Assembly: GCA_902797065.1 (NCBI GenBank)
Contig: CADBRK010000035.1
Coordinates: 1 to 8,473, forward strand
Direction of reading: 5' to 3'
From: an uncultured Ruminococcus sp.
Lineage (GTDB): Bacteria; Bacillota; Clostridia; Oscillospirales; Acutalibacteraceae
DNA: 8,473 nucleotides
Part shown: positions 1-6,965 of the stretch, piece after piece
How the letters are laid out: every line of letters starts with the position of its first letter
Position numbering within the stretch: the stretch's first letter is position 1
Program-made: the position numbers and the translations under genes
Notes under the pieces: generated by a model
Databases searched by the model: none
Seen by the model: only the letters and a program-made list of their open reading frames with translations
What the model was told of the DNA's origin: nothing

Positions 1-93
1 ACCCGAGCATGGTTTAATATCGGATTAACAAATTTGATCTACAATTTCTGTAGATACGAATTTTTGAAACGCCCTAAAGCTTCAAAGGGATAA
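1..93 (+). CDS. C-terminal end of a probable DDE transposase (IS5/IS4-like), partial at window edge
   Basis: Frame 1 is open from the window edge to a TAA at 91-93 and gives 30 residues. They include W-F-N-I-G-L-T-N-L-I-Y-N-F-C-R-Y-E-F-L-K-R. A pattern of an amphipathic helix with G-L-x-x-L-x-Y-N-x-x-R-Y-x-F-L is typical of the last helix of IS5/IS4-type DDE transposases, where it follows the catalytic glutamate region. The catalytic core would lie left of the window, so activity cannot be judged. The gene is followed by a terminator in the same direction (184-218). The resemblance comes from memory of the family, not from a search. The fragment is short, so another protein family is possible. 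Confidence 0.55.
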   Translation, partial: TRAWFNIGLTNLIYNFCRYEFLKRPKASKG

Positions 94-183
94 GTGCGCC
101 CATTTGCAGATATCGAGGCTTATATAAACCACAATATAAAACGATTTGACCGTGATATTTGAATACTTTAAGCTTCAATTATG

Positions 184-218
184 AAAGTCACCTGTTTGGC
201 GTGGCTTTTTTTATTTTT
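184..218 (+). terminator. Rho-independent terminator downstream of the transposase-like gene
   Basis: AAAGTCAC (184-191) pairs with GTGGCTTT (201-208), an 8-bp stem with one G-U pair and a 9-base loop. It runs directly into a T tract (206-212, one A, then 214-218). The orientation fits the end of the transcript entering from the left. It would insulate the cas operon from read-through out of the mobile-element gene. Confidence 0.7.
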
Positions 219-441
219 AGTGATAGTTTTTTAGGTTCCCTTTAGTTGGATTATATCATGTTATTAGTAAAATAGCAACATTATCCTGATGAAATTGACA
301 ATTTTTATGTTTACTATCAACTTATATTATACCGTATTAGCAAGCTCTTTTTAAGTAATGCAGTATGTATCGGTAAGTAAGTTGATTTTGAGTACAAAGT
401 ATCAGTTTTTTAATATTAGGAAAATTCAGTAATAAATTTTT
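219..441. other. AT-rich intergenic DNA with no recognisable gene
   Basis: This stretch has frequent stops in all frames and no start codon with a ribosome binding site. It probably contains the junction between the mobile element and the host sequence, but I could not place a terminal inverted repeat or target duplication with confidence. A lone perfect TTGACA at 295-300 has no properly spaced -10 element. Confidence 0.5.
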
Positions 442-470
442 ATATGTGCATTCTACAAAAATGCACATAT
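442..470. promoter_or_regulatory. Perfect 11-bp inverted repeat next to the cas promoter (candidate operator)
   Basis: ATATGTGCATT (442-452) and AATGCACATAT (460-470) are exact reverse complements separated by 7 bases. The right arm ends at the base before the -35 hexamer TTGACT (471-476). No T tract follows on either strand, so it does not look like a terminator. Its position suggests a site for a dimeric DNA-binding protein acting at the cas promoter, either an activator touching the -35 region or a repressor. The regulator is not encoded in the window. Confidence 0.5.
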
Positions 471-499
471 TTGACTTGCATTTATGTGTAAAATATGAT
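471..499 (+). promoter_or_regulatory. Predicted sigma-A promoter of the cas operon
   Basis: A -35 hexamer TTGACT (471-476) and a -10 hexamer TATGAT (494-499) each match the consensus at 5 of 6 positions and are spaced by exactly 17 bases. Transcription would begin near 506, leaving a 5' untranslated leader of about 230 bases before cas3. This is the best-scoring promoter by eye between the terminator and cas3. A weaker TTGGGA-16-TATAAT at 695-722 would start the RNA inside or after the cas3 ribosome binding site. Confidence 0.5.
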
Positions 500-613
500 A
501 ATATTTATAATGTGGTTGTACATGGATTATTACATATGAATTCTAAAGTACAGTTTTATAGATTGTTTCAGTTGAAGGTAGTTGGAGTTTTTATATGCGG
601 TAAATGGGGACTA

Positions 614-676
614 ATAGTTTTATTGTATGCTATGTTTCGAATATAGCTATTGTGCCATAAAGTGTAGTAAAACTAT
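614..676 (+). promoter_or_regulatory. Possible hairpin in the cas3 5' untranslated leader
   Basis: ATAGTTTTA (614-622) is the exact reverse complement of TAAAACTAT (668-676). The pairing can be carried inward to 628/662 with a mix of Watson-Crick and G-U pairs. Inside the loop, GCTAT (629-633) can pair with ATAGC (643-647). The resulting structure ends about 48 bases before the cas3 ribosome binding site. It does not resemble any riboswitch class I know, and AT-rich DNA easily forms such pairs by chance. Confidence 0.25.
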
Positions 677-735
677 CTGATTTCACTGAAGTAATTGGGA
701 TCCTATTTGAATGAGATATAATTGGAGGGATTCGG

Positions 736-2916
736 ATGAGTAGAATCGCACATATAAAAGAAAGCATAGGAACCGTTCAGACTATTCGTGAGCACAGCTT
801 TGCAACAGCAGAGCTTGCAGACAGTTTTTCAATACCCGAGCTTAGGCAGCTCGTTTATAATATCTCGCTTCTTCATGATATTGGGAAATATCAGCCTTCA
901 TTCCAGGAAAGGATAAGTGGAAAAAATATACGTGTCGATCATTCTACGTGTGGGGCAATTGAAGCGAAAAAGCTTTTCGGCAATTGTACTGGTTCTCTTA
1001 TTGCTCAATTCTGTATATCAGGGCATCATTCGGGCATACCGAATGGTGGAACGCAATTCGACACAAAGGATGATACCTCTCTGTACGGCAGACTCAAAAG
1101 AGAAACTGAGGATTATTCGAACTACAAGAAAGAGCTTACCGTTGAAAAGCTCGACGAAAAGGCGGTCAGAGAGTATATGCTCAAAGCCGCTGCTGACACC
1201 GAAAGCTTGCTCGAAGTGTTTGCTTTTACAACGCGCTACTGCTTTTCGTGCCTGACAGACGCAGACTCGATTGATACCGCAAAATTTTGCGCCGGCAGGG
1301 AAGATACGGAACTGACCTCTGATTTCAACGAATGCCTGAAAAAGCTTGACGCAAAGCTGGATTCGTTCAGACCCGAAACCAAGCTTCAAAAATCCCGTGC
1401 GCTTGTTCAGACGCAGGTTTATGATAAAACAGACATAAGCTCGGATGTATATATTATGAATATGCCAACAGGCAGCGGGAAAACGCTTTGCAGTATGAAG
1501 TTCGCTCTAGCAAGAGCAATCAAAACGGGAAAACGCCGTATTATTTACGTGATACCCTATAACACTATTATAGATCAGACTGTGTCGGTGTTTGAAGACA
1601 TCTTCGGAGAGAGCGCAGGAATACTGCGACATCAATCCTCTTTTTGTATTGATGATACCGACTTTGACGAGGATTATAAAACGCTTGTAAAAAATGTATC
1701 GGAAAATTGGAACGCACAAATCATTATAACAACGTCGGTTCAGTTCTTTGAATCGGTCTATTCAAACAAGCGCAGCCGATTAAGAAAGCTTCACAATATG
1801 GCGGACAGCATTATTATTTTTGACGAAGCGCATATTATGCCGACAGATTATTTGCAGCCGTGTCTGAGAGCCGTGTCGCTTATAACAAAGCTGCTTAACA
1901 GTGAGGCCGTATTTCTTACCGCGACTATGCCCGATTTTGAAAAACTGATATGCCGATATTCCATTAAAGATACCAAAATTACGGAGCTTGTTGCGGACAA
2001 GTCGAAGTTTGGTTTGTTCAGAAAAGGCGATTTTGTTAATATCGGTGAAGTAACGGAAGAAAAGCTTATTGCCGACGCTGCTTCAAAGTCTGCCTCACTG
2101 ATAGTTGTAAACAAGCGTGCGGACGCTTCAAAACTTTACGACCTTGCTCCCGGTAATGCGGGCAACAAGTACCATCTTTCGACGTATATGACAGCGTTTG
2201 ACAGAAAACGTGTGATAGATGAAATAAAGCAGAAACTCGACGAACTATATAACGATTATCCGAATGGTGAAAATGTTCCGGAAGACAGGCGGATCCTTGT
2301 TGTTTCGACATCGCTGATAGAGGCGGGAGTTGATCTTGACTTCTTTGCTGTTTACAGAGAGTTGTCGGGACTTGACAGTATACTTCAGGCAGGCGGCCGC
2401 TGCAACAGAGAGGGTAAGCGTAAAAATGCTTCTATCTATATCTTTGATTTTGGCACTCCGTCAGATAGACATGATGTGAACACCGCAAAAGCGCTGCTTG
2501 AAAAATATGAGGATATTTTGTCGCCGGAATGTATTTCGGAGTATTACGATAAGCTGTACAATTTTAATGACAATATAATTCGAAGAAGATCAATAGCAAA
2601 AGATGTTACAAAGCCTCAGTCGCTTCCGTTTGCCGATTATGCGAGGGATTTTCGTATGATAGACAGCAATACAGTTTCTGTCGCTGTAGAGTGTGATGAA
2701 GAAAGCATGCTGCTTATTTCACAACTCAAAGCAATAGGGTTTACGAACCACCGTAAACTCCAAAAATACACATTTACCGTTTATGAATATGAATTAAAAA
2801 AGCTTATCGAAACAGGTACCGTTAAGCAGTACGGCGATGTGTGGTGTTTGGTAAACAACGATCAATACAGCAGTGATAAGGGCATTTCATTCGAGGCGCA
2901 CGATATCTACATATAA
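736..2916 (+). CDS. cas3: CRISPR-associated helicase-nuclease Cas3, type I-C
   Basis: Cas3 is recruited to the R-loop formed by Cascade, nicks the non-target strand and degrades the DNA while translocating 3'-5'. The N-terminal HD nuclease domain (about residues 1-215) shows H20, H47-D48, H69, H97/H98 and a likely D175, which are the metal ligands expected for a working HD domain. The superfamily 2 helicase core follows: Walker A M-P-T-G-S-G-K-T (243-250), DEAH box (363-366), T-A-T motif III (395-397), S-T-S-x-x-E-A-G-V-D-x-D (524-535) and motif VI Q-A-G-G-R-C-N-R (551-558). About 85 C-terminal residues form the accessory domain. At 726 residues it is a normal length for a fused HD-helicase Cas3. 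The start has GGAGGG (724-729) six bases upstream. It is the first gene of the operon. Confidence 0.97.
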   Translation: MSRIAHIKESIGTVQTIREHSFATAELADSFSIPELRQLVYNISLLHDIGKYQPSFQERISGKNIRVDHSTCGAIEAKKLFGNCTGSLIAQFCISGHHSGIPNGGTQFDTKDDTSLYGRLKRETEDYSNYKKELTVEKLDEKAVREYMLKAAADTESLLEVFAFTTRYCFSCLTDADSIDTAKFCAGREDTELTSDFNECLKKLDAKLDSFRPETKLQKSRALVQTQVYDKTDISSDVYIMNMPTGSGKTLCSMKFALARAIKTGKRRIIYVIPYNTIIDQTVSVFEDIFGESAGILRHQSSFCIDDTDFDEDYKTLVKNVSENWNAQIIITTSVQFFESVYSNKRSRLRKLHNMADSIIIFDEAHIMPTDYLQPCLRAVSLITKLLNSEAVFLTATMPDFEKLICRYSIKDTKITELVADKSKFGLFRKGDFVNIGEVTEEKLIADAASKSASLIVVNKRADASKLYDLAPGNAGNKYHLSTYMTAFDRKRVIDEIKQKLDELYNDYPNGENVPEDRRILVVSTSLIEAGVDLDFFAVYRELSGLDSILQAGGRCNREGKRKNASIYIFDFGTPSDRHDVNTAKALLEKYEDILSPECISEYYDKLYNFNDNIIRRRSIAKDVTKPQSLPFADYARDFRMIDSNTVSVAVECDEESMLLISQLKAIGFTNHRKLQKYTFTVYEYELKKLIETGTVKQYGDVWCLVNNDQYSSDKGISFEAHDIYI

Positions 2917-2928
2917 AGGAGGAACTAC

Positions 2929-3657
2929 ATGAGCAGAGGGTTTAAGATAATAGTGCAGGGAGATTATGCGCTTTTTACACGACCGGAGATGAAGCTTGAA
3001 AGAGTGAGCTACGATGTGCCGCCGCCCGGCGCGCTTGAAGGCTTATTAAAAAGCGTCTATTGGAAACCTGCGATAAGCTACGAGATAGATAAGATCATAG
3101 TGTTTAATCCAATCAATTTTACAAATATACGGCGCAACGAGGTCAAAGAGAAGATATCTCTGCAAAGCATAACCGGACAGATGAACGGCAAGGGCGCAGA
3201 CCCATGCGTTTATACATCGGAAGACAGAACGCAGCGTGCGTCTATGATACTTAAAGACGTGTGCTATGGTATCGAATTTCACTTCGACATGACAGGACTG
3301 AAAAGCACACATGACGATGAGGACGAGAAAAAGCATTATAACATAATTAAGCGTCGTTTGGAAAAGGGTCAGTGCTTTAGAACGCCGTGCTTGGGCTGCG
3401 CCGAATTTCCCGTGAAAAAGATCGAGCTTGTCGAGAATTTCGACTTTGGCATGATAAGTACGGAAATACTTTCGATGGGTGACGTTGATCTCGGATTTAT
3501 GAGCTATAAAGTGGAGTTTGAGGATAAGGGCATTCCGATCAACAACGATTGGGAACACCCCGTATTCCTTGATAAAGCGACAACGAAATATTACAGACCA
3601 CATATGATAGGCGGTGTTATAGACGTTCGGAAATACAGGGAGGTGATGAAATGCTGA
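2929..3657 (+). CDS. cas5c: Cas5c, pre-crRNA endonuclease and Cascade subunit (type I-C)
   Basis: This is the type I-C Cas5 (Cas5d/Cas5c), which replaces Cas6. It cuts the repeat hairpin of the precursor transcript and stays bound to the 5' handle of the crRNA in Cascade. The RAMP fold is suggested by the N-terminal F-x-I-x-V-x-G-D-Y-A-L-F-T-R-P segment (5-19) and the glycine-containing P-P-P-G-A-L-E-G-L-L region (31-40). The catalytic residues known from Bacillus halodurans Cas5d (Tyr46, Lys116, His117) line up with Y44 in S-V-Y-W-K-P and K135-H136 in K-K-H-Y, so the nuclease looks intact. No cas6 is present, as expected for I-C. The start is preceded by AAGGAGG (2916-2922), which overlaps the cas3 stop codon. 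The gap to cas3 is 12 bases. Confidence 0.95.
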   Translation: MSRGFKIIVQGDYALFTRPEMKLERVSYDVPPPGALEGLLKSVYWKPAISYEIDKIIVFNPINFTNIRRNEVKEKISLQSITGQMNGKGADPCVYTSEDRTQRASMILKDVCYGIEFHFDMTGLKSTHDDEDEKKHYNIIKRRLEKGQCFRTPCLGCAEFPVKKIELVENFDFGMISTEILSMGDVDLGFMSYKVEFEDKGIPINNDWEHPVFLDKATTKYYRPHMIGGVIDVRKYREVMKC

Positions 3658-5483
3658 TACAGGCATTATGCGACTATTATGATGAGCTTGCGAAGGACGG
3701 AAAGGTCGTACCGGAGGGGTACTCCGAGCAGCCGGTACATTATCTGATAGCGCTAACGAAGGAGGGGAAAATTGCCGGTATTATAGATTACCGTGTAAAA
3801 ACGCAGTATGAAGCAAAAGGCGGCAAATTAAAAGACCGCTTTGACCCACGCACTGCAATCCTGCCGAAAAGAACGGAAAAACCGGGCATTGAATCCAACA
3901 TTATCGAACATCGCCCGCTATATATTTTCGGACTTAATTTGGAAAGAGACAAAGAAAAAAAGAAAGATTTCTTTTCGCCGACAGATAAGACCGAAAAAGC
4001 GAAAAAATCTCACGAAGCATTCGTGCAGAAAAATCTTGAGTTTACGCAAGGGATAGATTCACCGATAGTAAATGCTTACCGAAATTTTATTACCGGTTGG
4101 ATCCCGGAGAACGAAACGGAAAATCCATTTCTCGTCTCGATCGGGAAAGATTACAAAGGCTCATCCTTTGCTTTCTGCCTTGCGGCAGATAACAGCATAC
4201 TGCTTCATGAGGACGAGAACATAAAACGGCGAGTTTCCAAGTCATTCTCCAACTGCGCAAATGAGAACGGTCACTATGCCGAGTGCGCCGTCACGGGCGA
4301 AAGACTTCCTATTGCAAGAATACACGGAAAGATCAAGGGAGTTGCGGGCGGCCTTTCATCGGGAACGGTTCTTATAGGCTATAAAACATCGGCAGGCTGT
4401 TCTTACTGCAACGAGCAGTCCTACAACAGCAACGTCTCCGAGCTTGCAATGAAAAAATACACATTCGCGCTTAATTCTTTGCTTGCAGACAAAAAACACA
4501 AAACGGTTATTGACGATGTTACGGTCGTATATTGGGCGACCGGCGGCGAGAAGAACGAGCGCTGCAGCGATCTTTTCGATTTGTTTTTTAACGATGACGA
4601 TAGCGAAGATTCAAGCGACAAAATGGATAAAACTCAAACTGAGCAAATGCATAAGGATACGTTTGAGCTTGCAAAAAGCGGTGAACTGACGAGAGATAGG
4701 TTATCGTCGCTTGCGGAAATAGACAACAGTATTGATTTCTATATTGTCGGTTTGAAGCCCAACGCTTCACGCGTGGCAGTCAAGTTTATTTACAGGCGAA
4801 AGTTTGCGGATATTCTGTTTAATATAGCAAAGCATCAGGCGGATATGGCGATAGTGGGAAGAGACAAAAGAGTACCGCTGTGGCGGCTTAAAAAAGAATT
4901 TATATCGCCTAAAAGCAGCAGTCAGAATGTCGATTCGTCATTGCTGTCCGCTATATTCAAGGCTATCATTTACGATTCACCGTACCCTGTATATCTGCTT
5001 TCAACGCTCGTCACAAGAGCGAAAACCGACAGAGAAATAAACAGTGTTCGCGCAGGCGCGATAAAAGCCTGCATAAACAGAAAATCAAGAGCTTTATACG
5101 AAAAGGAGGAGTTACAAGTGGCTCTCGATATCAATAATACCAATCAAGCGTACCTTTGCGGAAGGCTTTTCGCTGTTCTCGAAAGAATACAGAAACAGGC
5201 CTTGGGCAATGTGAACAGGTCTGTCAAGGACGCATACTTTGCGTCCGCGGCTTCAAAGCCCTCGCTCGTATTTCCAAAGCTGATTTCTCTTTCACAAAAT
5301 CACATGAAAAAGCTCGATGAGGGCAGTAACGTGTATTACAATAAGCTTATCGAAGAGATCATAGATAAGCTTGACGGGCAGTTCCCCGATATACTTTCTC
5401 TTACCGATCAGGGTAAGTTTATGATAGGCTATTACCATCAGGATAAGGATTTTTACACGAAGAAAAACAAGGAGGATAAGTGA
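3651..5483 (+). CDS. cas8c: Cas8c (Csd1), large subunit of type I-C Cascade
   Basis: Cas8c recognises the PAM, helps open the target duplex and recruits Cas3. The family signature C-A-V-T-G-E (212-217), followed by I-A-R-I-H-G-K-I-K-G-V-x-G-G-x-S-S-G (221-238), is clear. The C-terminal part carries D-x-N-N-T-N-Q-A-Y-L-C-G-R-L-F-A (about 493-508), the start of the small-subunit-like helical domain. Length (610) is normal for Csd1. Its ATG lies inside the end of cas5c (7-base overlap) and has GGGAGGTGA just upstream, so translation is probably coupled. Two features stand out. The usual A-F-E-S-Y-G-type segment reads A-G-C-S-Y-C (248-253), adding cysteines 250 and 253 near C202 and C212. There is also an acidic linker (about 314-330). 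The gene contains an internal translation start for Cas11c. Confidence 0.95.
   Translation: MLIQALCDYYDELAKDGKVVPEGYSEQPVHYLIALTKEGKIAGIIDYRVKTQYEAKGGKLKDRFDPRTAILPKRTEKPGIESNIIEHRPLYIFGLNLERDKEKKKDFFSPTDKTEKAKKSHEAFVQKNLEFTQGIDSPIVNAYRNFITGWIPENETENPFLVSIGKDYKGSSFAFCLAADNSILLHEDENIKRRVSKSFSNCANENGHYAECAVTGERLPIARIHGKIKGVAGGLSSGTVLIGYKTSAGCSYCNEQSYNSNVSELAMKKYTFALNSLLADKKHKTVIDDVTVVYWATGGEKNERCSDLFDLFFNDDDSEDSSDKMDKTQTEQMHKDTFELAKSGELTRDRLSSLAEIDNSIDFYIVGLKPNASRVAVKFIYRRKFADILFNIAKHQADMAIVGRDKRVPLWRLKKEFISPKSSSQNVDSSLLSAIFKAIIYDSPYPVYLLSTLVTRAKTDREINSVRAGAIKACINRKSRALYEKEELQVALDINNTNQAYLCGRLFAVLERIQKQALGNVNRSVKDAYFASAASKPSLVFPKLISLSQNHMKKLDEGSNVYYNKLIEEIIDKLDGQFPDILSLTDQGKFMIGYYHQDKDFYTKKNKEDK
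5103..5109 (+). promoter_or_regulatory. Internal Shine-Dalgarno site for Cas11c within cas8c
   Basis: AAGGAGG lies inside the cas8c reading frame, eight bases before an in-frame GTG (5118). This is a perfect match to the anti-Shine-Dalgarno core at best spacing. It encodes E-K-E-E in Cas8c. It is as good as the sites in front of cas5c and cas7c, which argues that it is used. Confidence 0.8.
5118..5483 (+). CDS. cas11c: Cas11c, small Cascade subunit made by internal translation of cas8c
   Basis: In type I-C systems the small subunit is produced from an internal start near the 3' end of cas8c, as shown for Desulfovibrio vulgaris and other I-C systems. Here an in-frame GTG (codon 490 of cas8c) has a perfect AAGGAGG eight bases upstream. 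It opens a 121-residue product beginning M-A-L-D-I-N-N-T-N-Q-A-Y and ending at the cas8c stop. The size fits the roughly 14-kDa Cas11c known from the family. The product is largely helical in appearance and rich in lysine, as expected for the belly subunits that contact the non-target strand. The only later in-frame methionines are too far downstream to give a whole domain. Use of GTG rather than ATG is inferred from the site, not proven. Confidence 0.85.
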   Translation: MALDINNTNQAYLCGRLFAVLERIQKQALGNVNRSVKDAYFASAASKPSLVFPKLISLSQNHMKKLDEGSNVYYNKLIEEIIDKLDGQFPDILSLTDQGKFMIGYYHQDKDFYTKKNKEDK

Positions 5484-5484
5484 T

Positions 5485-6333
5485 ATGATAAACAACAGAT
5501 ATGATTTTGTAATGCTTTATGATGTGGAGAACGGCAACCCGAACGGCGACCCTGACGCAGGCAACACGCCTCGGATTGATGCTGAAACAGGCTATGGATA
5601 TGTGACCGATGTCTGCATCAAGCGCAAGATAAGGAACTACGTGGAGCTTGTCAAGGACGGTGAAGCGGGATTCAATATTCTTATCAAGGCTGACAGAGCG
5701 CTAAACACGAAGTTTGAGGACGCATACAAGGCAGAAGGATTGTCAAAATCCGATAACAAGAAGATTGATGCAATAAATAAGGCGCGCAGTTTTATGTGCA
5801 AAAACTACTATGATGTTCGTATATTCGGTGCAGTTATGTCAACGGGCGATTATCCCTGCGGAATAGTCAGAGGCCCTGTTCAGATAAATTTTTCACGCAG
5901 CCAGTCTCCGATAAATATTCAAGAAGTAACCATCACAAGACAGGCTCGAACAACTGATGACCGTATGGAGACAGGCTTTACGGAGATCGGCAAAAAGAGC
6001 GTTATTCCTTATGCGCTTTACCGCGCAGAGGGCTACGTTTCCGCCGCACTAGCCAACAAGACGACCGACCTTTCCGAAGAAGACCTTGAGCTTCTCTGGA
6101 CCGCTATCATCAATATGTTTGAAAACGACCACAGCGCCGCAAGAGGAAAGATGTGCATGAGAAAGCTCATAGTTTTCAAGCACGACAGCGTGCTCGGAAG
6201 CTGCCCGTCGCATTTGCTGTTCGATAGGATCACCGTTGAAGAAAATGTTCCCGTTCCGAGAAAATATTCGGATTACACCGTGACGATTGACCGCTCTATG
6301 CCCGAAGGCGTCGAATTGATAGAAAAGCTATGA
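5485..6333 (+). CDS. cas7c: Cas7c (Csd2), crRNA-binding backbone of type I-C Cascade
   Basis: Cas7c polymerises along the crRNA spacer, about seven copies per complex, and presents it to target DNA. Family hallmarks are the N-terminal D-V-E-N-G-N-P-N-G-D-P-D (13-24), D-V-R-I-F-G-A (110-116), G-P-V-Q-I-N-F-S-R-S-x-S-P-I (130-143), T-D-D-R (157-160) and the F-E-N-D-H-S-A-A-R-G segment (212-221). Its 282 residues are normal for Csd2. The ATG starts one base after the cas8c stop. The AAGGAGG site (5469-5475) lies in the last codons of cas8c, so the site also follows the cas11c stop. A strong own site is sensible for the most abundant subunit. Confidence 0.97.
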   Translation: MINNRYDFVMLYDVENGNPNGDPDAGNTPRIDAETGYGYVTDVCIKRKIRNYVELVKDGEAGFNILIKADRALNTKFEDAYKAEGLSKSDNKKIDAINKARSFMCKNYYDVRIFGAVMSTGDYPCGIVRGPVQINFSRSQSPINIQEVTITRQARTTDDRMETGFTEIGKKSVIPYALYRAEGYVSAALANKTTDLSEEDLELLWTAIINMFENDHSAARGKMCMRKLIVFKHDSVLGSCPSHLLFDRITVEENVPVPRKYSDYTVTIDRSMPEGVELIEKL

Positions 6334-6965
6334 CAGAAAATGATGTTTCTATAAGATCAATACAGCATTTTCTGTACTGTCCGCATCGATGGGGGCTTAT
6401 TGAAATAGATCGTTCATGGGCAGAAAACTATTATGTCACAAAGTCCGATCTAATGCACGAGAGAGTGCATGACAACGGCGGATACAGATCAAGAGCAAAG
6501 ACAGTGTACACCGCAGTTTCTGTTTATAACGATCTTCCAGAATACTGTCTTTACGGTGTGACAGATTGTATTGAGCAAAACTCTTCGGGGGAATACTCCA
6601 TTGTGGAATACAAACCGACACAGCCGAAATCATCAGATTATAATTATGATGATTTGATGCAGGTGTTTGCGCAGAAAATATGTGTCGATTACGTTTTTGG
6701 CTGTGATTGTACCGGGTACTTATACTATGCCGATGTCAAAAAGCGAATAAAACTGCCTCTTTCGGAGGAATATGAAAAGTATGACAAAGAGCTTAGGCGG
6801 ATACTTGCCGAGATAAACGACAATCGCAACAAAGGCATAATACCTCCTATAAGGAAAGGACAGAAATGCAGTGGTTGTTCCATGAAAGACATATGTATGC
6901 CTAAACTTAAGAAGAACAGCAGCATCGGAAAATCTATCAAAGAACTGTTGGAGAAACCAGTATGA
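6330..6965 (+). CDS. cas4: Cas4, RecB-like 5'-3' exonuclease for spacer acquisition
   Basis: Cas4 works with Cas1-Cas2 to choose prespacers with the right PAM, trim their ends and fix their orientation. The iron-sulfur cluster cysteines are all present: C17 in Y-C-P-H-R-W and C180, C183, C189 in the C-terminal C-S-G-C-S-M-K-D-I-C. The RecB nuclease motifs are H43 in L-M-H-E-R-V-H, D79 in G-V-T-D, E93-x-K95 in V-E-Y-K-P, and Q111 in the Q-V-F-A-Q segment. The length of 211 residues is typical. The ATG overlaps the cas7c stop by four bases (ATGA) and has no recognisable ribosome binding site. Translation probably depends on re-initiation after cas7c and may be kept low. Confidence 0.95.
   Translation: MTENDVSIRSIQHFLYCPHRWGLIEIDRSWAENYYVTKSDLMHERVHDNGGYRSRAKTVYTAVSVYNDLPEYCLYGVTDCIEQNSSGEYSIVEYKPTQPKSSDYNYDDLMQVFAQKICVDYVFGCDCTGYLYYADVKKRIKLPLSEEYEKYDKELRRILAEINDNRNKGIIPPIRKGQKCSGCSMKDICMPKLKKNSSIGKSIKELLEKPV

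Noticed and set aside
37..55. ATCTAC-7 bases-GTAGAT hairpin resembling the stem of a Cas12a repeat
   Set aside because: It occurs once, the order of the A-A-T-T-T-C-T segment is wrong for a Cas12a repeat, and the bases are read as I-Y-N-F-C-R in the transposase-like frame.
295..330. Perfect TTGACA followed by TATATT/TATTAT
   Set aside because: The spacing is 22 or more bases, too long for a normal sigma-A promoter.
446..646. 66-codon open frame in the upstream region
   Set aside because: It starts inside the inverted repeat, upstream of the predicted transcription start, with no ribosome binding site and no recognisable protein character.
695..722. TTGGGA-16-TATAAT as the cas3 promoter
   Set aside because: The start would fall near 729, at or after the end of the cas3 ribosome binding site (724-729), leaving the mRNA without it. 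It is kept only as a weaker alternative to 471-499.
3046..3666. Long antisense open frame of 206 codons opposite cas5c
   Set aside because: It lies fully across a conserved, well-supported gene, has no ribosome binding site in context and shows no known motif; it is a shadow of cas5c codon use.
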